64,000 nt of DNA from Synechococcus elongatus PCC 11801 (GCF_003846445.2 NZ_CP030139.2:1674001-1738000), one strand, 5' to 3'. Numbered from the stretch's first letter, positions 28,306 to 37,749 are shown. Program-made: numbers and translations. The notes: generated by a model from the sequence alone, not told the origin.

Positions 28306-29184
28306 CTATGCGGTGACTTTTTGCAGCAGGGGGAAGCCCAACTGTTCCCGCTGCTCAAGGTACTGCTTGGCCACTTGTCGGGCCATGTTACGAATCCGGC
28401 CGATGTAGCGGGTGCGCTCGGTCACGGAGATCAGACCGCGAGCATCCAGCAGGTTAAAGCTGTGGGAGCACTTGAGCACGTAGTCCAAGCTCGGTTGCAC
28501 CAGCCCCTTCTCAATCAGTTGGGTCGCTTCTTGCTCATAGAGCCCAAACAACTGGAACAGGAGTTCTGGGGTCGAGGCTTCGAAATTATAGGTGCATTGC
28601 TCGATCTCACCCTGGAGATGGACATCGCCATAGCTGAGGTGATCAGTCCACTGGATTTCGGTGAAGGCTTCGACGTTTTGCAAATACATTGCCAGCCGTT
28701 CCAGCCCGTAGGTGATCTCGATCGATACAGGCCGACAGTCGATGCCACCACACTGCTGGAAGTAGGTGAACTGAGTCACCTCCATACCATCCAGCCAAAC
28801 TTCCCAGCCAACCCCCCAGGCCCCGAGCGTTGGCGACTCCCAGTTGTCTTCGACAAAGCGAATATCGTGCTCTTCAGGGTGAATGCCCAAGGCCCGCAGC
28901 GAATCCAAATAGGTCTCTTGAATGCCTTCCGGCGACGGCTTGATCAGCACTTGGTACTGGTAGTAGTGCTGATAGCGGTTGGGGTTTTCACCATAGCGGC
29001 CATCGGTGGGACGACGACAGGGCTCCACATAAGCTACAGCCCATGGTTCTGGCCCGATCGCTCGCAGAAAGGTATGCGGATTCATCGTCCCAGCCCCTTT
29101 TTCGGTGTCGTAGGGCTGGGCAATCAGGCAACCGCGATCGGCCCAAAATTGGTTGAGCGTGGCAATGACGGATTGAAAGTTCAC
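28306..29184 (-). CDS. glyQ: Glycyl-tRNA synthetase alpha subunit
   Basis: Catalytic subunit of the bacterial alpha2beta2 glycyl-tRNA synthetase. 292 residues with family sequences [80 protein letters not shown] and [20 protein letters not shown], ending with [13 protein letters not shown]. The class II motifs are present. glyS (beta) is not adjacent, as is common in cyanobacteria. Start is the ATG read from 29182-29184. A long opposite-strand open frame over it (28261-29316) is a shadow. Confidence 0.97.
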   Translation of the reverse strand: MNFQSVIATLNQFWADRGCLIAQPYDTEKGAGTMNPHTFLRAIGPEPWAVAYVEPCRRPTDGRYGENPNRYQHYYQYQVLIKPSPEGIQETYLDSLRALGIHPEEHDIRFVEDNWESPTLGAWGVGWEVWLDGMEVTQFTYFQQCGGIDCRPVSIEITYGLERLAMYLQNVEAFTEIQWTDHLSYGDVHLQGEIEQCTYNFEASTPELLFQLFGLYEQEATQLIEKGLVQPSLDYVLKCSHSFNLLDARGLISVTERTRYIGRIRNMARQVAKQYLEQREQLGFPLLQKVTA

Positions 29185-29286
29185 GCCGTCCTCTATTCGC
29201 TGGGTGAAGTGCTACAGCTTTTCACCGTAGCAGGGTTGCTTGCCATTTCTGGTCCTAAGGATGGTGCTACCTGTTCAGGTAGGTCA

Positions 29287-30237
29287 TTAGTAGCCATCCC
29301 AAGGACTGACCTCTAGGCTGCCACCATTAGGGCTGGGCTCGAAGACAACGCGCAGATCTGCTAAAGGCTGGCGATCGCCGGCTGGCAAGGGTTTCAGCAG
29401 GGACGCTAAGGGTGTTTGCTGAATGTTCGCTTGGCTATCTTCCGTGCGGTAGCCCACGATTTGTCCCGTTGCAGTCGCGCTGACGCGGTACTCCTCGGTG
29501 CGGCTGGGTTCGTACTGCGGGTTGTTATCCCAAGCGGTAGCGATCGCCGCACGACTGGCACGAACTGCTGCCTCTAAAGCGGCTGTGTCCGTAATTTCAG
29601 GACTGTCGGCCGGGGGCGTTGTCGTTGCTGGTGGATTGTTGTTTGGGGTCTCTGCGGTCTGTTCTGTCTGCGGCAGGTTTTCTTTGGGCGGCTTGATTTC
29701 AGGAATCGGCAACGCAAAGAAGGCTGCCGCCGCGATCGCGAGCCCTGCCAAACCCATAGCGGGCGCTGCAGCCCTTTGCGGCAAGGGCACTAACGGCGGG
29801 ACATGACGACGGGGCAGCGGGGCGAAGCTGACCTGCAGATCGGGCAGAGCTAAGGGGTCAGCTACCAACTGATCAATCGCATCCAGTAGATCAAACAGCT
29901 GCAGGCTGTTGAGCTCTAAAACGACCTGTCCACCGTTCTCCGTACTGATCAGTTGATGGCGATCGCGAGCGAGTGATCGCAACTGCACGAGCTCACGGCT
30001 GATAGCACTTTGCGGCCGCGGCAAACCGCTGATCATGCCTTGGGCATAGGCACTGACAACCGCTGTCAGTTGGACCAAGAAATCTTTTCCCCCACGCAAA
30101 GCAGGTTGAAGACCGGGAAAGCCACATTCCACCCGCGTCACAATCGTCAAACACTGACTATTGCCTAAGCTGGCGTCCGAGAGACCTTGCACCAGCAAAC
30201 TGCAATTGGGCAATTGATAGAGCCGCTGAAGTTGCAT
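29287..30237 (-). CDS. DUF4335-type cyanobacterial protein with one membrane helix
   Basis: 316 residues. The N-terminal domain begins QLQRLYQLPNCSLLVQGLSD and continues QCLTIVTRVECGFPGLQPAL, FLVQLTAVVSAYAQGMISG and VVLELNSLQLFDLLDAIDQL, which I associate with DUF4335. Then a basic/proline stretch (PRRHVPPLVPLPQRA), one transmembrane helix (AMGLAGLAIAAAAFFALPIP), a Thr/Pro/Asn-rich linker, and a C-terminal domain ending DLRVVFEPSPNGGSLEVSPW. It stops short of glyQ by 102 bp and starts 6 bp downstream of the DUF3038 gene. The two families are usually found together in cyanobacteria (from memory), so they likely act as a pair. Function unknown. Confidence 0.75.
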   Translation of the reverse strand: MQLQRLYQLPNCSLLVQGLSDASLGNSQCLTIVTRVECGFPGLQPALRGGKDFLVQLTAVVSAYAQGMISGLPRPQSAISRELVQLRSLARDRHQLISTENGGQVVLELNSLQLFDLLDAIDQLVADPLALPDLQVSFAPLPRRHVPPLVPLPQRAAAPAMGLAGLAIAAAAFFALPIPEIKPPKENLPQTEQTAETPNNNPPATTTPPADSPEITDTAALEAAVRASRAAIATAWDNNPQYEPSRTEEYRVSATATGQIVGYRTEDSQANIQQTPLASLLKPLPAGDRQPLADLRVVFEPSPNGGSLEVSPWDGY

Positions 30238-30243
30238 CGCTGG

Positions 30244-30876
30244 CTAGACCTCTCCGTCGAATAAGCTGGCCCACAGACGCTTGGCGCCTGCAACACCGGT
30301 ACAGAACAGCAGTTGCTCTATCAAGCTCAGGGCCAATTGGTCGAAGCCATCACCCTCGGCCAAACTAATCACTGCCGCTCGTTTGGGATTCATTCGAGCT
30401 TTGAAGTGGGATCGGAAGCGATCGAGGTAGAAGGCAATTAACGGATCGCTCCGGTAGTCACCGCCTTGCTGATCAATCTGACTGCGAGTCAGCAGGATTT
30501 GGCGAATCGGCACCGTTAGACGCTGGGCCAAGTTGCTGATTAAGACAGCGATCGCCTGCGTCTCGGCCTGACTGAGAGACTGACGCTGCGTCAGGCGACG
30601 AAGAGGATTCGTGCTGCGCAGCCGCCAAACCTGAACGCGATCGCGCAGAACAGACTCTAGTCCCAGTTCACGGCTCACCCAGAGAATCGCTTCGGGTGCC
30701 CCCAGATCGAGCGCTTCGAGGGCGAGGAGCAAAAGGTCGAGGTGCTGCCGGGCTCGACGGGGGCAGTCTTCGGGGATCCCTGTGAGGGTGGGCAGCTGGA
30801 GCAAGGCGGCAGGCAAACTTGCTTCGGCTGGTACAGGTGTTGGAGAAATACTGGCAGAGGCGTTCATGCAATCCAT
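30244..30876 (-). CDS. DUF3038-type cyanobacterial protein
   Basis: 210 residues from the ATG read at 30874-30876 (MDCMNASAS); a second ATG three codons later is also possible, and an upstream one would add 29 residues of unlike composition. The protein is soluble and helical: CPRRARQHLDLLLLALEALD, EAILWVSRELGLESVLRDRV, VWRLRSTNPLRRLTQRQSLS and PLIAFYLDRFRSHFKARMNP, with LALSLIEQLLFCTGVAGAKR near the end. This pattern fits DUF3038. It is the first gene of the DUF3038-DUF4335 pair. It is divergent from apt with about 160 bp between starts. No function is known to me. Confidence 0.75.
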   Translation of the reverse strand: MDCMNASASISPTPVPAEASLPAALLQLPTLTGIPEDCPRRARQHLDLLLLALEALDLGAPEAILWVSRELGLESVLRDRVQVWRLRSTNPLRRLTQRQSLSQAETQAIAVLISNLAQRLTVPIRQILLTRSQIDQQGGDYRSDPLIAFYLDRFRSHFKARMNPKRAAVISLAEGDGFDQLALSLIEQLLFCTGVAGAKRLWASLFDGEV

Positions 30877-31037
30877 CGAGCCTTGAGCGCCCGCACCGCG
30901 ATCGCTCTTCGCTGCCGATGGTACCAGCACCAGAAACGGGTTTGCGGGCAGACAGTGTTTCAATTTAACACTTCTAGGGTTGCCATCCCGCGAGTAGCAA
31001 ATGCCACAATGCTGGGGAATGTTGGCGCCACCTCTGC

Positions 31038-31553
31038 ATGGATCTCAAAACCCTGATTCGGGAAATTCCAGATTTTCCTAAGCCCGGCATCCTATTCCGC
31101 GACTACACAACAGTTCTCAAAGATCCTCAAGGCTGGCGCTACAGCATCGATCGCCTGACGGAACTGATTGAGCCATTGCAACCCACAGCGATCGTCGGTA
31201 TTGAGTCACGGGGCTTTATTCTCGGCGCACCTCTGGCCTACCAACTAGGCCTGGGTTTTGTACCGGTTCGCAAACCCGGCAAGTTACCCGCTGATACCCA
31301 CAGCGTTGAGTACGAGCTGGAATACGGCAGCGATTGCCTTGAAATTCACCAAGATGCTTTGGTTCCCGGTGAACGGGTTGTCGTCGTTGATGACTTGATC
31401 GCCACCGGAGGAACAGCAGGTGCAACGGCTAGTTTGATCGATCGCTGCGGCGCGACCCTGGCAGGCTTCGCCTTTGTGATCGAACTCGAAGGACTGAATG
31501 GCCGCGATCGCCTACCCGATGTGCCAATCATTAGCCTCGTCAGCTACGACTAA
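31038..31553 (+). CDS. apt: Adenine phosphoribosyltransferase
   Basis: Salvages adenine to AMP with PRPP. 171 residues with family blocks [60 protein letters not shown] and [10 protein letters not shown], and the PRPP-binding motif [20 protein letters not shown]. The C terminus has [17 protein letters not shown]. The ATG at 31038 gives the usual length. The permease gene begins 3 bp after its stop, so the two are almost certainly cotranscribed. Confidence 0.96.
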   Translation: MDLKTLIREIPDFPKPGILFRDYTTVLKDPQGWRYSIDRLTELIEPLQPTAIVGIESRGFILGAPLAYQLGLGFVPVRKPGKLPADTHSVEYELEYGSDCLEIHQDALVPGERVVVVDDLIATGGTAGATASLIDRCGATLAGFAFVIELEGLNGRDRLPDVPIISLVSYD

Positions 31554-31556
31554 CGC

Positions 31557-32552
31557 ATGGGTCGCCGCGCTACGGTCCGGTTTCTGCTGCAACGGCTCCT
31601 CCAAGCCCTGCTGACGCTGCTGTTGGCTTCATTCCTCAGTTTTTGCCTGATTCAGCTAGCCCCTGGCGACTACCTCAGTAACCTGCAACAAAATCCGCAG
31701 CTTTCCGCCGAACGCATCGAAGAACTCCGCCAGCAATTTGGTCTCGATCGTCCTTGGCTGGAGCAATATGGACGCTGGCTTTGGCAGGTAGTGCGCTACG
31801 GCAACTTTGGCAGCAGCTTTGTCTATCAGCGACCCGTGGCTGACCTGCTCTGGGAGCGCGTGCCCAACACCCTGTTATTGGCGATCTGCTCACTGATCAC
31901 CACTTGGGCAATCGCGCTGCCTTTGGGGATTCAGGCTGCTGTTGCTCAAAATCAGCGGAGCGATCGCATTCTCCAACTGGTCAGCTACCTCGGCCAAGGC
32001 ACCCCTAGCTTTATCACGGCACTGCTGCTCCTGTTTCTGGCGCAGTTCCTCTCGCCATTCTTGCCAATCGGCGGAATGACCAGTCTCAATTTTGAAGACT
32101 TGTCGCCACTACAGAAAGTCGCAGACCTTGGCCGCCATCTGATCCTGCCGGTGACGGCCCTCACGCTCTCGGGGTTTGCCAGTCTGCAGCGCATTAGTCG
32201 GGGCGAGATGCTGGACGTTTTGCGTCAAGACTATATCCGCACTGCCCGCGCCAAAGGTTTGCCTGAACAGCGGGTCATCTATGTCCACGCACTCCGCAAT
32301 GCGATCAATCCCTTGATCACGCTGTTGGGTTTCGAGTTCGCCACGCTGTTAAGTGGTGCCTTTATTGCCGAGTACTTTTTCAATTGGCCAGGCTTGGGGC
32401 GACTCATTCTGCAAGCCGTCTTCGCGCAGGATCTCTACCTTGTGATGGCCAGTCTGATGATGGGTGCCGTCATGCTGATTCTGGGCAATCTGCTGGCGGA
32501 TCTCCTCCTGCGCTGGGTCGATCCCCGCATCCGTCTTGAGGACTTGAATTAA
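31557..32552 (+). CDS. DppB/OppB-type ABC transporter permease
   Basis: 331-residue inner-membrane permease with six helices. N-terminal RFLLQRLLQALLTLLLASFL and FCLIQLAPGDYLSNLQQNPQ match the OppB/DppB/GsiC family. The extracytoplasmic loop has FGSSFVYQRPVADLLWERVP. The EAA motif that docks the ATPase reads DYIRTARAKGLPEQRVIYVH, and the C terminus has EYFFNWPGLGRLILQAVFAQ. It would import oligopeptides or nickel-like complexes with a DppC partner, two ATPases and a binding protein. None of these is adjacent; it sits alone 3 bp behind apt. Cyanobacterial Opp-type systems are often scattered, which would explain this. Confidence 0.92.
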   Translation: MGRRATVRFLLQRLLQALLTLLLASFLSFCLIQLAPGDYLSNLQQNPQLSAERIEELRQQFGLDRPWLEQYGRWLWQVVRYGNFGSSFVYQRPVADLLWERVPNTLLLAICSLITTWAIALPLGIQAAVAQNQRSDRILQLVSYLGQGTPSFITALLLLFLAQFLSPFLPIGGMTSLNFEDLSPLQKVADLGRHLILPVTALTLSGFASLQRISRGEMLDVLRQDYIRTARAKGLPEQRVIYVHALRNAINPLITLLGFEFATLLSGAFIAEYFFNWPGLGRLILQAVFAQDLYLVMASLMMGAVMLILGNLLADLLLRWVDPRIRLEDLN

Positions 32553-32706
32553 AGATCTCAGACAGTGGGTTGGGCGCGATCGCGGCCCCTTGACTTGATG
32601 ACTTGAGGTATCAGGGAAAGCGATCGCTCAGGCGCCTAGTTTTTTAGCAAACCATTGGCTACCATTCAGGTGCTTTGACTCTCTGTGCACAAAAAAGGCG
32701 CCTCTC

Positions 32707-33786
32707 GTGGTCGGCATATTTTCTAAGTTTCTTGGTGGGGATAAATCTCGCCTTGGGGTGGAGATCACCCCAGAGCGGATCAACCTTGCCCATATCGGCC
32801 GCAAGGGGAACCGGTTGCTGCTGCAGGATTTTGTTTCGGTCGACTTGCCCGATGGTTTGTTCCAAGACGGGCGAGTCATTGACAGCTTTAGCTTGTCCGA
32901 TTTACTCCGCACTGCTATCAGTGACAACCGCATTAAAACCAAAAAGGTTTCTACGGCAGTCCCCGGGCGTGAGGTGATCACGCGGCTGCTGCCGATGCCA
33001 GCTGAGCTGGATGATGCGGAGTTGCACGAGACATTGCTCAATCAAGAAGCAGCGCTGTTTCTGCCCTTCCCCCGTGAAGAAGCTGATATTGACTACCTCA
33101 AACTGGATTACTTCCTCGATATTGATGAGGTCGAAAAGCTGCATGTCTTGCTGGTGGCGACCCGGCGACAAGTTACCGACACCTATCTCGATCTCTTTGC
33201 CCAAGCGGGTCTAACGCCCGACATCGTGGAAGTTGGGAGCTTCGCACTCATTCGCACCATTCGCGAATCCCTGCGGCAGTACGGTCTTCAAGAAGCCGTC
33301 ATCCTCCTTAATATCGAATATGACCTCACCGAGATTGTGATCATCGTTGGCGGGGTGCCTCGCTTCAGCCGCACAATCGCCATGGGAACCCAGCAATGGC
33401 AACGTGCGGCCGCCCAAGCAGGTCTTGAAAATATCGGCCGCGGCCTTGATTTTCTACAGGGACAAGCACTCTCGCTACTCGAGCCGCCAGCCGATCTCCT
33501 CTCGCAAGGTCTAGTGCGATCGGCGGCTGATCTCTGCGACGAAGTGCGGCGATCGGCAGACTTCTATCTCAGTCAAGAAAGTGATATTGAAGTCGCCAAG
33601 CTCTACGTAGCCGGCCCCGGTTCTGCCTTGCCAACTTTGCCTGAGTTCTTAGGGCAACGCCTGGGTCTGCCGGTGGAGCTCGTTGATCCGGTGGAAGGAC
33701 TGGGGCTGGAAGTGCCCGACACGCTCTACTTGCCCAACCGTGCTGACGTGGGTGTGGTACTTGGTTTGGCCACGCGAGGAGTGTAG
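32707..33786 (+). CDS. pilM: Type IV pilus assembly protein PilM
   Basis: Actin-like cytoplasmic ATPase-fold protein that binds the N terminus of PilN and docks the pilus platform. 359 residues from a GTG at 32707 (MVGIFSKFLGGDKSRLGVEI). FtsA/PilM-like segments are INLAHIGRKGNRLLLQDFV, STAVPGREVITRLLPMPAEL, NQEAALFLPFPREEADIDYL, VILLNIEYDLTEIVIIVGGV and the C-terminal KLYVAGPGSALPTLPEFLGQ. First gene of pilMNOQ, which supplies pili for motility and competence; pilN follows after 2 bp. The 154-bp upstream gap should hold the operon promoter. Confidence 0.93.
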   Translation: MVGIFSKFLGGDKSRLGVEITPERINLAHIGRKGNRLLLQDFVSVDLPDGLFQDGRVIDSFSLSDLLRTAISDNRIKTKKVSTAVPGREVITRLLPMPAELDDAELHETLLNQEAALFLPFPREEADIDYLKLDYFLDIDEVEKLHVLLVATRRQVTDTYLDLFAQAGLTPDIVEVGSFALIRTIRESLRQYGLQEAVILLNIEYDLTEIVIIVGGVPRFSRTIAMGTQQWQRAAAQAGLENIGRGLDFLQGQALSLLEPPADLLSQGLVRSAADLCDEVRRSADFYLSQESDIEVAKLYVAGPGSALPTLPEFLGQRLGLPVELVDPVEGLGLEVPDTLYLPNRADVGVVLGLATRGV

Positions 33787-33788
33787 GG

Positions 33789-34511
33789 ATGTACAGCTTA
33801 GATATTAATTTCCTGAAAGAGCGGGTCGCCGCAACCGCGCCGCCCATCACCACCTTTGGAGCTGCTGCAACAGTAACAGCCAGTCCCTCCGAGCGACTCC
33901 CTCTTTGGATTGGAGTGGGGGTAGGCTTGCTTCTACCAGCTCTAGCGCTAGCGGTCACAGCCTTGGTGAACAACCGTGTCTCTAGCCTGACCGCAGAAAA
34001 AACCAATCTCGAACAGCAAGTTCAGCTCGGGCAGTCGGCTGAAGCCCGTCTCAAAAGCATTCAGACGGAGATTCAGCAAATTAATGCGGATACTGAGTCT
34101 CTAATTCAAGTCTTTCCGCAGGTCAAATCGTGGTCAGCAATCCTCACGGACCTGAGCCGGCGCACACCCGTGGTTTTGCAAATCAACAAGATTGAACAGG
34201 CTGGCAAGAAAGTGACTTTGCTTGGCAGTTCCTCAAGCTTTGATGCCGTCAATGATCTGCTGCTGACACTGCAACGGTCCCGCTTTTTCACAGCGGCTAG
34301 TCTCCGCATTGAGGAGGCCAAGCTGGGGCCAGCGCCCACTGAAAATGAAGGGGAGAATAGCGTCAAAGTCTCGAATGTGAGCTATCGCATCGTGGGTGAG
34401 CTCAGCGATGTACCGACGACGGATCTCTTGCAAAATCTCCGTCAGCTTGACGCTCAAGGACTGGCTGATCGCCTGCAAGGACTGTTGAACCAAGGGGTAC
34501 TGAAGCCATGA
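33789..34511 (+). CDS. pilN: Type IV pilus inner-membrane protein PilN
   Basis: 240 residues. A short cytoplasmic N terminus, YSLDINFLKERVAA, contains the PilM-binding motif (a variant of INLLPWR). One membrane helix follows after about 40 residues (LWIGVGVGLLLPALALAVTA), then a periplasmic coiled coil (TNLEQQVQLGQSAEARLKSI) and a ferredoxin-like domain (RTPVVLQINKIEQAGKKVTL). This is standard PilN architecture. Its stop overlaps the pilO start by four bases (ATGA, 34508-34511), so translation is coupled. The linker before the helix is longer than in proteobacterial PilN. Confidence 0.88.
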   Translation: MYSLDINFLKERVAATAPPITTFGAAATVTASPSERLPLWIGVGVGLLLPALALAVTALVNNRVSSLTAEKTNLEQQVQLGQSAEARLKSIQTEIQQINADTESLIQVFPQVKSWSAILTDLSRRTPVVLQINKIEQAGKKVTLLGSSSSFDAVNDLLLTLQRSRFFTAASLRIEEAKLGPAPTENEGENSVKVSNVSYRIVGELSDVPTTDLLQNLRQLDAQGLADRLQGLLNQGVLKP

Positions 34512-35320
34512 CTGTGTCTCTCAATAAATTTCCGGAAGATAACCGAGGTGTTGTCGAGAATATTGCTCCGGCTTACCCAACCCTGTTTGGTCTAACCGTT
34601 ACGCCCGTTGTTGGCGGCATCTTGGCGGCAGTCACCGGTCTATTTGCAGCTAGCTGGATTTACTTGAATCTTGTGCAACCTGCCCAGCAGCAGGCCAATC
34701 AGCTCGCTCAAGAAGTCGACGATCTTCGTAACCGCGCCGAACAGCAGGCAGCTAGTCTGCGGCAGATTGGGCTGCAACAGCAACAGCTTGCTAATGCCCG
34801 TGCGCAACAACGAGTGGTGCAAAGCTTCTTTGCCTCACCCGCTACCTTGGATACACTACTGCTCGAGATCAATGGTCAGGTCCGCCGAGTGGCTGGACTA
34901 CAGCTCCAGTCCTACTTACCCAAAGAGTCCTCCATCGTGACGGATGGATCCTTTGGGGAAGGCGTCAATAACAAGCTGAAGCAAACCCCTGTCTTTGTGG
35001 AAGTTAGTGGCGGGTTCAATCAGACTGTCGCTCTCCTGCGGGGGCTAGAGCAATTGCAGCCACTGTTATTGGTGCAAGACGTTGTGGTGACGGCGGAGCC
35101 AGTGCCCATTGTGGTCACGCCCAAAGGGCAGATTCTGCCGAGACCTGCACCGAAGCTAACGACGCAGTTCAATGTCGTGGCGTTGAGTCCCTTGACGCCC
35201 GAGGAACAGAAGAAGGCTGAGGAAGCAGCTGCCGCCGCCGCAGGGAATCAACCCAATCAGGGGGGTGGCAATCAGCCAAACCAAGAGTCTGGCAATGCTG
35301 GCAATAACGCCAGCCAGTGA
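34508..35320 (+). CDS. pilO: Type IV pilus inner-membrane protein PilO
   Basis: 270 residues, one N-terminal helix (VVGGILAAVTGLFAASWIYL), a coiled coil rich in Gln and Ala (QQQANQLAQEVDDLRNRAEQ, QIGLQQQQLANARAQQRVVQ), a ferredoxin-like domain (NQTVALLRGLEQLQPLLLVQ, VVVTAEPVPIVVTPKGQIL) and a Gln/Asn/Gly-rich tail (NQPNQGGGNQPNQESGNAGN). PilO pairs with PilN in the periplasm. The low-complexity tail is unusual for PilO and may contact peptidoglycan or the secretin. Translation is coupled to pilN; pilQ begins 63 bp later. Confidence 0.85.
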   Translation: MTVSLNKFPEDNRGVVENIAPAYPTLFGLTVTPVVGGILAAVTGLFAASWIYLNLVQPAQQQANQLAQEVDDLRNRAEQQAASLRQIGLQQQQLANARAQQRVVQSFFASPATLDTLLLEINGQVRRVAGLQLQSYLPKESSIVTDGSFGEGVNNKLKQTPVFVEVSGGFNQTVALLRGLEQLQPLLLVQDVVVTAEPVPIVVTPKGQILPRPAPKLTTQFNVVALSPLTPEEQKKAEEAAAAAAGNQPNQGGGNQPNQESGNAGNNASQ

Positions 35321-35383
35321 GGAAGATTGCCTGTTGAGGGCGATCGCGAGTGAATTTACGGTGTGGGTGTGAGGGTTCGAACA

Positions 35384-37717
35384 ATGCAAGTTTGGAAAAT
35401 CTTAGGGAGTGGGGTGGTTCTAGGAACTGCCGCGATCGCGGGGCAGCCAGCACCTCTCTTGGCGCAAACAGCACCAACGATTGCAGCCAATCCGGCAGCA
35501 ACAGAGGTCAACCGTGTCACGGTGACGCCGACAGCAACCGGCATTAGCCTTTCGTTGAGTACGACAGGCACGCAAGCGCCTCAAGCTTTCTCAACTAATC
35601 TCGATAAGGTTTGGGTGACCGACCTGATTGGCGCCCGCCTCAATTTGCCAGAGGGAAAAAGCTTCTCGCAGCCCAGCCCAGCGCCCGGCATTGCCTCGAT
35701 CGCAGTCTCTCAAGTCAGTGAAAACGGCGTTCGTATTGTCGTTACAGGCAGCGATCGCCCGCCGCTCGTGACCAATAGCAGTCGGAATGGCGGCAGCTTG
35801 CAGTTTGAGCTCAGTACGCAAGCATCAGCAGCTCCAGTACTCAGTCCCAGTGCTCCACCCATTGGTTCAGCACCACGGCCCAGCTTACGTCCTCCTGCGC
35901 CTCCTCAACGAACCGCACAGGCTACATCACCTGCTCCAATACCGGTGAGTCCTGCTCTACAGCCCCCAGGCCAACCATTAGATCCTCGACAACAGCTCCA
36001 GCCAACCCCTTCTCCACTTCCAGGTCAGCTTCCACCGCTCCAACCCCGTGCAGTCGCACCACCCTTGGGTGATATTGCGATTTCCAACACTGTTCCTCAA
36101 GGCACAGCAATCACATTCCCTAATGCGCGGCCAGTTCCACGGATTGCGCTGCGGAATGCCTCAGCTCGTGAAGTGCTCAGCATCATTGCCCAGTCTGCAG
36201 GATTGAATCTGGTTTACCTCGATAGTGGAGAACCCAGTGCTACAGGGAATCCTCTAGCAACACCTAGCACAAATCCTTCAGGTGGCAACTCAGCATCAAG
36301 TAATGAGCCACGAGTGAGTGTTGACCTGCAAAATATTGATGCCCAGTCAGCTTTTAACTACGTTCTGCAAATTGCGGGACTGCAAGCGAGTCGTCAAAAT
36401 AATGTGATTTTGGTGGGTAGACGCCTTCCACCTGGAGCTGGTGGACTAGTTTCACGCACTTTTCGTCTTAATCAAGCTGTTGCACAGAACGTTGCTGGCT
36501 ATCTAACAACTCTGGGTGCAAACTCTGTCGTTTCCTTCACTAAGAAAGTTTGTGTACAAGCAGGGACTAGTGATGTAGCGCCCGTTCCTGGAGGCACACC
36601 CGGTCAAATTCAAACTCTCAGCCAAGGAACAGCTCAATGCTTTGATGAACCTGAAATTAAGGAGCTCAAAGTTCCGGGTACGCCAGCAGGCCCACTCCCT
36701 CTCAAGAACATTTCGATTACAGCTGATATTCGGACGAATAGCCTCTCGATTGTAGGCGACCCTCAGTCAGTGAACTTTGCCACTAGCTTAATTCAACAGC
36801 TCGATTTACGGAAACGGCAAGCTTCAGTCAATGTCAAGGTGATTGATCTTGACTTGAATGATTTGAACGCGATCGCATCAAGCTTTTCGTTTGGAGTTGG
36901 AAACACATTAGTGTCTGGCAGCGGTGGTTTAAGAACGACTGTCATTGATAATGCTGGCTCGGTAATTCAGCCACCTAATGACAGTGTCTTTAACCCTAGT
37001 AACCTGCCAGCGGGCATCAACCCAGCCAATCCCTTAGCAGTACTCCCTAATCAGCTGCCCAATTCTTTTCTCGGCGCTATATCAGCATCGATTATTAATA
37101 ACAAAACCAAGCTATTGACAGATCCAACTTTAATCATTCAAGAAGGTGAAAAAAGTGAGGTTAAACTGACCAGCCAAGTTATTCAGAAAATTGAATCAGA
37201 GACAACAACTAATGGTAGTGGACCGCCAACAGTCAGCCGAACGATTGACTTGGCAGATGTGGGCTTGCAGCTGACGATCAACGTCGAGCGTATTGATGAC
37301 AATGGCTTTATTACTCTTACAGTCTTGCCCGCAATTTCTTCTCCACAGGATGTGGTTACCTTTGGTGATCCCAACACGAGCGGCGTCTTAACAACACTGA
37401 TCAAGAAGCGGGAGGTCTCTTCCGGTAAGATTCGTTTGCGAGATGATCAAACCTTAATCCTGTCAGGCATCATCCAAGACGAAGAGCGGGAACGGGTGGC
37501 CAAGATTCCCCTATTAGGTGATATTCCCCTGATTGGATCGCTGTTCCGCACGTCCTACACCGATCGCCAGCGACGAGAAGTGGTGGTCGTGATTACGCCC
37601 AAAATCTTGGCAGATACCGATGCCACCGTCTTTGGCTATGGCTATCAGCCCAGCCCACCCGCTCAGTCAGTGTTAAACAACACGCTGCAGACCCCAACCG
37701 TGGCTCCCTTGCCCTAG
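35384..37717 (+). CDS. pilQ: Type IV pilus secretin PilQ
   Basis: Outer-membrane pore for the pilus. From the ATG at 35384 (SD-like GAGGG nine bases before it) the product has 777 residues; a GTG at 35363 would add seven. Order: signal peptide MQVWKILGSGVVLGTAAIAG ending near LLAQ; an AMIN-type domain (KVWVTDLIGARLNLPEGK); a Pro-rich linker (about residues 150-230); a secretin/TonB short N-terminal domain (NASAREVLSIIAQSAGLNLV); an N1-like domain; and the secretin core ending LLGDIPLIGSLFRTSYTDRQ then REVVVVITPKIL. The long N1-like insert (NSVVSFTKKVCVQAGTSDVA) is distinctive. Codon use in the middle is AT-richer than its neighbours. Last gene of the operon, closed by two hairpins. Confidence 0.94.
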   Translation: MQVWKILGSGVVLGTAAIAGQPAPLLAQTAPTIAANPAATEVNRVTVTPTATGISLSLSTTGTQAPQAFSTNLDKVWVTDLIGARLNLPEGKSFSQPSPAPGIASIAVSQVSENGVRIVVTGSDRPPLVTNSSRNGGSLQFELSTQASAAPVLSPSAPPIGSAPRPSLRPPAPPQRTAQATSPAPIPVSPALQPPGQPLDPRQQLQPTPSPLPGQLPPLQPRAVAPPLGDIAISNTVPQGTAITFPNARPVPRIALRNASAREVLSIIAQSAGLNLVYLDSGEPSATGNPLATPSTNPSGGNSASSNEPRVSVDLQNIDAQSAFNYVLQIAGLQASRQNNVILVGRRLPPGAGGLVSRTFRLNQAVAQNVAGYLTTLGANSVVSFTKKVCVQAGTSDVAPVPGGTPGQIQTLSQGTAQCFDEPEIKELKVPGTPAGPLPLKNISITADIRTNSLSIVGDPQSVNFATSLIQQLDLRKRQASVNVKVIDLDLNDLNAIASSFSFGVGNTLVSGSGGLRTTVIDNAGSVIQPPNDSVFNPSNLPAGINPANPLAVLPNQLPNSFLGAISASIINNKTKLLTDPTLIIQEGEKSEVKLTSQVIQKIESETTTNGSGPPTVSRTIDLADVGLQLTINVERIDDNGFITLTVLPAISSPQDVVTFGDPNTSGVLTTLIKKREVSSGKIRLRDDQTLILSGIIQDEERERVAKIPLLGDIPLIGSLFRTSYTDRQRREVVVVITPKILADTDATVFGYGYQPSPPAQSVLNNTLQTPTVAPLP

Positions 37718-37738
37718 AACAGCTTGTTTAGCTGTTCT
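37716..37738 (+). terminator. First hairpin after pilQ
   Basis: AGAACAGC (37716-37723) and GCTGTTCT (37731-37738) form a perfect 8-bp stem overlapping the pilQ stop. No T run follows, so it may act with the next hairpin or protect the mRNA end. Confidence 0.5.
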
Positions 37739-37749
37739 GACTACTAGCT

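Noticed and set aside
28261-29316. Plus-strand open frame of 351 codons opposite glyQ
   Set aside because: glyQ is unmistakable on the other strand; this frame has no family features and arises from the codon bias of glyQ.
36040-36330. Tandem repeat or CRISPR-like array in pilQ
   Set aside because: The Pro/Gln and Ser/Asn-rich linkers give weak repetition at the protein level only; there are no regular direct repeats with spacers.
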